DNA of 64,000 nucleotides from Verrucomicrobiota bacterium (GTDB lineage Bacteria > Verrucomicrobiota > Verrucomicrobiia > Limisphaerales > UBA1319): positions 124,001 through 188,000 of the forward strand of contig JAKLHY010000004.1 in assembly GCA_022709905.1 (NCBI GenBank), written 5' to 3'. A model generated the notes under the pieces. The model was given only the letters and a program-made list of their open reading frames with translations. It searched no databases and had not been told where the DNA came from. The translations under genes were made by a program, and so were the position numbers. Shown here in pieces: positions 59,921-64,000 of this stretch (positions are counted from its first letter, which is position 1; the number at the start of each line of letters is the position of its first letter).

Positions 59921-60199
59921 ATGGCACAACAAGCGATTGGCATGATTGAAACCAAGGGACTATGCACCTTGCTGGAGGCTTCTGACGCGGCGCTGAAGGC
60001 GGCCAACGTCACGCTGGCGGGGTGGGAGAAGATCGGCAGCGGTTATGTGACCGCCTTTTTCCGCGGTGATGTTGCGGCGGTGAAGGCGGCAACGGACGCG
60101 GGCGCCGCCGCGGCCGCTCAGGTTGGCCAGGTGGTCAGCGTGCAGGTGATTCCCCGGCCGCACGAAGATCTCGCCGGTCTTGGCAAGTGGCTCCAGTAA
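59921..60199 (+). CDS. BMC-H shell protein 2
   Basis: A 92-residue BMC-H paralogue. It starts [20 protein letters not shown] and ends [19 protein letters not shown]. The pore loop KIGSGY is the classic form, unlike copy 1. An AGAGGAG ribosome binding site lies 9 bp upstream, suggesting high expression. It forms mixed or separate facets with copy 1. Confidence 0.96.
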   Translation: MAQQAIGMIETKGLCTLLEASDAALKAANVTLAGWEKIGSGYVTAFFRGDVAAVKAATDAGAAAAAQVGQVVSVQVIPRPHEDLAGLGKWLQ

Positions 60200-60229
60200 G
60201 GGGGGGGAGGCGATCCGCGAAATCTGGGC

Positions 60230-61426
60230 ATGAAGATCCTTGTCGCCAACCTCGGATCGACGTCGTTGAAGTATCGGCTATTCGATCTGACTGAAGATCA
60301 GGAGACGATGCTGGCCAAGGGCGGTTTCGAGCGTCTCTCCGATTACGGGGCGGCCATTGATTCGTGCCTGGAGGAGATCAAACGAGGCGGATGGATTGCC
60401 CGGGAGTCGGATTTGGCTGCGGTGGGGTTTAAGCCGGTCATCGCCCGGGGGGTGACAGGTTGTGTCCGGATGGATGAATCGGTGCTGGAGGCTATGGAGG
60501 CCTACAACGGCATCGCGCCCGCGCACAATCCCCCTTATGTTCATGGCGTGCGCCGATTTGCGGAGCGTCTGCCAGGGATCCCGCTGGTGGGGCTTTTTGA
60601 AACGGCCTTTTACCAGTGGGCGCCCGAGGCGGCGATGCGATATGCCGTGCCTGAATCCTGGTATCGGCGGGGCGTGCGGCGCTGGGGATTTCACGGGGCC
60701 AGCCACAAGTTTGTCGCGGAACGCGCCGCCGAGTTGCTGGGACGTGATGATGTCGCCGCTCGGGTCAGGAATCTATATGTGGACGGGGGGCAGACGCCGG
60801 TGCGCGAGCCGGCCTTCCGGATGGTTTCCTGTCATTTGGGGGGAAGTTCATCGATTACCGGGACCCTTAACGGGCTGGCCATTGGGAACAGCCTGGGGAT
60901 GAGTCCCCAGTCCGGATTGCCTCACAACAACCGCGTCGGAGATCTGGATTCGATGGCTTTGCCTCTGATGTTGCGTGAGGGAGGCCTGAGCCTGGACGAG
61001 GCCGAGCGACAGCTCTGCAAGGAATCCGGCCTCAAGGGTTTGTCCGGTGGCTTTAACGATATGCGGGATATCATGGTGCAAGCTCAGCAGGGCAATGCCG
61101 CGGCTGGCTTGGCGATCGAGGTGCTTGCACATCAGGTTCGCCATTGGATCGGAGCGTTTTACCTGGAGCTAAACGGTCTGGACGCCCTGGTTTTTACGGC
61201 TGGCATCGCCGAGAATAACGCCGATCTGCGCGCCGACATTTGCCGAAACCTCGACCAATTAGGCATCGTCCTGGATCCCGACAGGAATTCCCAGGTGCGA
61301 GCCAGCGAAGCCGTGATCAGCGCCAAAGACTCGGCTGTGCGGGTGCTGGTCATCCCCACCAACGAAGAACTGGTGATCGCGCGCGAAGTAAAACGTCATT
61401 TATTGAACGAACAATCCGAAAACTGA
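60230..61426 (+). CDS. ackA: Acetate/propionate kinase-type enzyme of the BMC operon
   Basis: A 398-residue ASKHA-fold kinase. NLGSTSLKYRLFD at residues 7-19 is the N-terminal phosphate-binding signature, RRWGFHGASHKFV the second signature, and LVFTAGIAENNADLR the adenosine-binding block. It converts acyl-phosphate plus ADP into acid plus ATP, the energy-yielding last step after PduL; in this context lactyl- or propionyl-phosphate is likely. Length is usual. It lies between the BMC-H pair and a third BMC-H gene, which shows it belongs to the BMC pathway rather than being the housekeeping enzyme. Confidence 0.92.
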   Translation: MKILVANLGSTSLKYRLFDLTEDQETMLAKGGFERLSDYGAAIDSCLEEIKRGGWIARESDLAAVGFKPVIARGVTGCVRMDESVLEAMEAYNGIAPAHNPPYVHGVRRFAERLPGIPLVGLFETAFYQWAPEAAMRYAVPESWYRRGVRRWGFHGASHKFVAERAAELLGRDDVAARVRNLYVDGGQTPVREPAFRMVSCHLGGSSSITGTLNGLAIGNSLGMSPQSGLPHNNRVGDLDSMALPLMLREGGLSLDEAERQLCKESGLKGLSGGFNDMRDIMVQAQQGNAAAGLAIEVLAHQVRHWIGAFYLELNGLDALVFTAGIAENNADLRADICRNLDQLGIVLDPDRNSQVRASEAVISAKDSAVRVLVIPTNEELVIAREVKRHLLNEQSEN

Positions 61427-61448
61427 AATCTCAAAGCAGAACTTTATT

Positions 61449-61742
61449 ATGGCACATCAAGCAATTGGAATGTTGGAAACCCGCGGTCTGGTGGCCCTCG
61501 TTGAAGGCACCGACGCGATGTTGAAGGCCGCCAACGTGCAGCTGGCCGGGCCGATGACCCAGGCAGGCAACGCCCTGGTGACCGCGGTGGTGGTCGGGGA
61601 TGTGGCGGCGGTGAAAGCGGCTACGGACGCCGGCGCCCAGGCCGTCAAATCGATCGGCGGCGAACTGGTCAGCGTGCATGTTATCGCGCGTCCCCACTCC
61701 GACGTGGACGCCGTGCTGCCGCGCAAACCCGCGGGCAAATAA
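61449..61742 (+). CDS. BMC-H shell protein 3 (divergent pore)
   Basis: A 97-residue BMC-H paralogue, starting QAIGMLETRGLVALVEGTDA and ending VHVIARPHSDVDAVLPRKP. The expected pore position reads TQAGNAL, one residue longer and without the G-S-G or G-G-G of the other two copies, so its pore would differ in size or charge. The basic tail PRKPAGK is also distinct. It sits 22 bp after ackA and 5 bp before a BMC-P gene. Confidence 0.94.
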   Translation: MAHQAIGMLETRGLVALVEGTDAMLKAANVQLAGPMTQAGNALVTAVVVGDVAAVKAATDAGAQAVKSIGGELVSVHVIARPHSDVDAVLPRKPAGK

Positions 61743-61747
61743 AGCTT

Positions 61748-62062
61748 ATGTTTCTGGCCCGTGTGGAAGGGGCCGTGGTGGCCACCAAGAAGGATCCGTC
61801 CATGAGCGGCCGCAAAATGCTGTTGCTGCGGCCGCAATTGGTGGATGACAAGGATCCCACTCGCTTCCGTCCAGGCGTCAATACCATCGTCGCGGTGGAT
61901 AGCGTGGGCGCAGGGGTGGGAGAGATGGTGTTATTCTGTCAGGGCAGTTCGGCGCGATTGGCGCCCAACTTGAAAGAGGCGCCGGTGGACGCGGTCATCA
62001 TCGGCATCGTGGATTCCGTCGATGTCTTGGGCCGTGAAATTTATAACGCGAAAGTATCATGA
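61748..62062 (+). CDS. BMC-P (EutN/CcmL) vertex protein 1
   Basis: A 104-residue pentameric vertex protein. The start MFLARVEGAVVATKKDPSM is the typical first strand, followed by GRKMLLLRPQLVDD, VAVDSVGAGVGEMVLFCQGSSAR and the closing DAVIIGIVDSVDV. Pentamers cap the corners of the polyhedral shell. The stop overlaps the aldehyde dehydrogenase start by 4 bp (ATGA). Confidence 0.95.
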   Translation: MFLARVEGAVVATKKDPSMSGRKMLLLRPQLVDDKDPTRFRPGVNTIVAVDSVGAGVGEMVLFCQGSSARLAPNLKEAPVDAVIIGIVDSVDVLGREIYNAKVS

Positions 62063-63519
62063 GCGATCCGAATGTGGTGAATGAGGCTTTGATTCGACAG
62101 GTGGTGGAAGAGGTCCTGGGCCGGCTGGGACAAACCGCACCTGGCTCGGCCTCCTCCTGTGGGCGGTCCAGCACCAGCCGTCCCCGTCATTTTGGCGTTT
62201 TTACCGACGCCAACGAAGCGTGCGAAGCCGCGGGGACCGCATTTAGGCAGTTGTCGGAACAAGGCGTGGCGGCTCGGAACCGGGTGGTTGAAATCGTCAA
62301 AACCCTCGCTGACACCAACGCGGCGGAGTGGGGCCGCATTGAACTGGAAGAAACCCGGATTGGCCGTTTGGATCACAAGATCGACAAGCTGAAGGGATTG
62401 AAGTTTGTGCCCGGCGTCGAGTTTCTGAGGCCGGACGGATACAGCGGTGACCACGGCATCATGCTGGAGGAGTGGGCCCCTTTTGGGGTGATTGGCGCGA
62501 TTACTCCTTCCACGCATTCCATTCCGACCCTGAGCTGCAATGTGATCAGCATGGTGGCGGCTGGGAATGCGGTTGTGTTCAACGCTCATCCCAATGCCTG
62601 CCGTTGCGCCGCGCTCGCCGCCCGGGTCTATAATGAAGCGATTTTTCATGAATTGGGCATCGAGAACCTCATTGCGATCGTGGAGCAACCCACCTTGGAT
62701 TCCTTCAAGGCCATCTGTAGCCATGATCAGGTGCGGCTGTTGTGCGTGACCGGCGGCCCGGGCGTGGTCAAAGCCGCCATGCAGACCGGCAAACGGGCTG
62801 TCTGCGCCGGCCCCGGCAATCCGCCTGTGCTTGTGGACGAGACTGCGGACATGGAGCGCGCCGCCCGGTGTGTTATCAAGGGCGCTGCTTACGACAACAA
62901 CCTCCTGTGCATCGGCGAAAAAGAGGTCTTTGTGCTGGAAACCGTGGCTGATGCTTTTCTGAAGGCTCTCGAGAAACATGGCGCGGCACGGCTCAACACG
63001 GCGCAATTGGATAAGCTGACAACAGCCGCATTTGTCTTCCCGGCAGGGCAGGGGGGCGGTTGCGGACACCCTGTGGTCAACAAGGAGCTGATTGGCAAAG
63101 ACGCTCCGGTCCTGGCCAAGCACGCCGGCGCCCCTGTATCGGCAGCCACCGAACTCCTGTTTGCCGAAACCTCGGCTTCACACCCCTTTGTGCAAGAGGA
63201 GCAGATGATGCCCTTCCTGCCGGTTGTGCGCGTGAAGACTGTTGAGGAGGGGATTGCCGCCGCAAAACAAGCCGAACACAACTACCGGCACACGGCCATT
63301 ATCCACTCCCATAACGTGGCCAACATGACGGCCATGGCGAGGGCTTTGGATACGACGATCTTTATCAAGAATGGTGCGTGCGTCGCCGGATTGGGCAATG
63401 GCGGCGAGGGCTATCCGAGTTTCTCCATTGCCACTCCGACGGGAGAAGGCGTGACCACCCCGAGAACGTTTACCCGCGTCCGCCGGTGCGTGATGGTGGA
63501 CAACCTTCGGATTTTTTGA
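62059..63519 (+). CDS. pduP: CoA-acylating aldehyde dehydrogenase, PduP/EutE type
   Basis: A 486-residue ALDH-fold enzyme. The N-terminal NEALIRQVVEEVLGRLG (about 8-24) is an amphipathic encapsulation-peptide-like helix followed by a Ser/Pro linker. The catalytic Cys is Cys284 in NNLLCIGEKEV; AITPSTHSIPTLS and CAGPGNPPVLVD are NAD/CoA-binding blocks. It oxidises an aldehyde (propionaldehyde or lactaldehyde) with NAD and CoA to acyl-CoA inside the shell. Coupled to the BMC-P gene upstream (ATGA) and followed 3 bp later by the second BMC-P. Confidence 0.95.
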   Translation: MSDPNVVNEALIRQVVEEVLGRLGQTAPGSASSCGRSSTSRPRHFGVFTDANEACEAAGTAFRQLSEQGVAARNRVVEIVKTLADTNAAEWGRIELEETRIGRLDHKIDKLKGLKFVPGVEFLRPDGYSGDHGIMLEEWAPFGVIGAITPSTHSIPTLSCNVISMVAAGNAVVFNAHPNACRCAALAARVYNEAIFHELGIENLIAIVEQPTLDSFKAICSHDQVRLLCVTGGPGVVKAAMQTGKRAVCAGPGNPPVLVDETADMERAARCVIKGAAYDNNLLCIGEKEVFVLETVADAFLKALEKHGAARLNTAQLDKLTTAAFVFPAGQGGGCGHPVVNKELIGKDAPVLAKHAGAPVSAATELLFAETSASHPFVQEEQMMPFLPVVRVKTVEEGIAAAKQAEHNYRHTAIIHSHNVANMTAMARALDTTIFIKNGACVAGLGNGGEGYPSFSIATPTGEGVTTPRTFTRVRRCVMVDNLRIF

Positions 63520-63522
63520 GGT

Positions 63523-63795
63523 ATGGTATTGGCGCGCGTCGAAGGCAACCTGATCGCCACTCGAAAACATCCGAGTTTCCAGGGGTGGCGATTCCTGGTG
63601 TGCCAGCCGCTGAGCGCCTCCGGCCAACCGGAGGGAACGCCCGTGGTGGCGATCGATCCCCTGGGTGCCGCGATGCATCAACAGGTGGTGGTCTCGACGG
63701 ATGGCGCGGCAGCCCGCATGGCTGTGCGCGATCCGAAAAGCCCCGCGCGCATGATGATTATTGGGATTGTGGACGAGGCTGCATCGCCGGCCTAA
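63523..63795 (+). CDS. BMC-P vertex protein 2
   Basis: A 90-residue EutN/CcmL-type protein: MVLARVEGNLIATRKHPSF, GWRFLVCQPLSASG, VAIDPLGAAMHQQVVVSTDG and the closing MMIIGIVDEA. It starts 3 bp after the dehydrogenase stop. Several BMC-P paralogues in one locus are normal for the PVC type of compartment. Confidence 0.95.
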   Translation: MVLARVEGNLIATRKHPSFQGWRFLVCQPLSASGQPEGTPVVAIDPLGAAMHQQVVVSTDGAAARMAVRDPKSPARMMIIGIVDEAASPA

Positions 63796-63857
63796 GGCCA
63801 GATTTGGACCTCAGCCCGGCCGCCGACTCAAAAAACGCGCAGTCCTTCGGATTGAAC

Positions 63858-64000
63858 ATGAGATTGGGAAAAGTCATTGGACGAGTCACCTTGAGTGCTG
63901 CGGTGCCAGCCGCGGCGGGAGGACGCTGGCTGTTGGTCAGCCCGTTCAATCGCGCTTTATTCCAGAATGGATTGGAGCCGCCTCCGGGCGTGAGCACGGA
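63858..64000 (+). CDS. BMC-P vertex protein 3 (cut by window end)
   Basis: The 47 residues visible from the ATG at 63858 read MRLGKVIGRVTLSAAVPAAA, then GGRWLLVSPFNR, the first two strands of a CcmL/EutN protein of the K-V-I-G-x-V type. It is the third vertex paralogue; the rest lies beyond the window. The 62 bp between it and the previous gene show nothing notable. Confidence 0.85.
   Translation, partial: MRLGKVIGRVTLSAAVPAAAGGRWLLVSPFNRALFQNGLEPPPGVST

Overview
The window looks like chromosomal DNA of a fairly GC-rich heterotrophic bacterium of the PVC group, most likely a verrucomicrobium (Limisphaerales/Pedosphaera-like; this is inference). The strongest clue is the right end: a compact microcompartment (BMC) locus of the Planctomycetes-Verrucomicrobia type. 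Supporting clues are many secreted glycan-acting proteins, two PmoA-like (DUF6807) proteins, a TAT-exported Gfo/Idh/MocA oxidoreductase, a ThuA protein, an SGNH/TPR membrane protein and a secreted protein ending in a TPDGG-type exosortase tail.

Layout. 1-12.5 kb: the 3' end of a GH116 gene, a TPR/SGNH protein with a CDP-alcohol phosphatidyltransferase, a DUF6799-like secreted protein, a GH32 enzyme, a PmoA-like protein, and a three-gene minus-strand beta-mannan operon (GH5 mannanase-like, cellobiose 2-epimerase-like, GH130 mannosylglucose phosphorylase-like) with overlapping ends. 12.5-23.4 kb: PduO-type cobalamin adenosyltransferase, LapA-like protein plus an FtsX-type ABC exporter, a prenyltransferase-repeat protein with an unknown partner, serS, glgA and a Gfo/Idh oxidoreductase. 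23.6-30.9 kb: secreted proteins (sorting-tail protein, PmoA-like, ThuA, M3 peptidase), a Smr-domain protein and small secreted proteins. 31-35.4 kb: a mobile patch with a two-ORF DD35E insertion element, a decayed REP-type transposase, and an AAA/DUF4143 ATPase framed by 73-bp direct repeats. 35.4-42.3 kb: comM/yifB, a large LamG-like secreted protein, tRNA-Glu(CTC), a ParE/RelE-like protein, a NusG paralogue, a CAP-domain protein and an Lrp/AsnC regulator.

42.4-57.6 kb: a complex I operon (nuoB, fused nuoCD, nuoE, F, G, H, I, J, K, L, M, N) with mostly overlapping stop/start codons. There is no nuoA upstream, an antisense tRNA-Gln(CTG) lies between nuoE and nuoF, an unrecognised 87-residue membrane protein lies between nuoL and nuoM, and an MFS transporter is coupled to nuoN.

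58-64 kb: a DeoR-type regulator divergent from pduL, two BMC-H genes, an acetate-kinase-type kinase, a third BMC-H, a BMC-P, a PduP-type CoA-acylating aldehyde dehydrogenase, a second BMC-P, and a third BMC-P cut by the window end. By analogy to characterised planctomycete compartments, these enzymes would convert lactaldehyde from fucose/rhamnose to lactyl-CoA, lactyl-phosphate and lactate with ATP gain; the aldolase is expected beyond the right edge.

Several dispersed non-coding repeats occur: an ungapped 134-bp pair at 4.6 and 39.2 kb, a tandem palindromic pair at 29.7 kb, two copies of a hairpin-forming AACCGCAGAT element at 35.2 and 57.9 kb, and the 73-bp repeats around the AAA ATPase.
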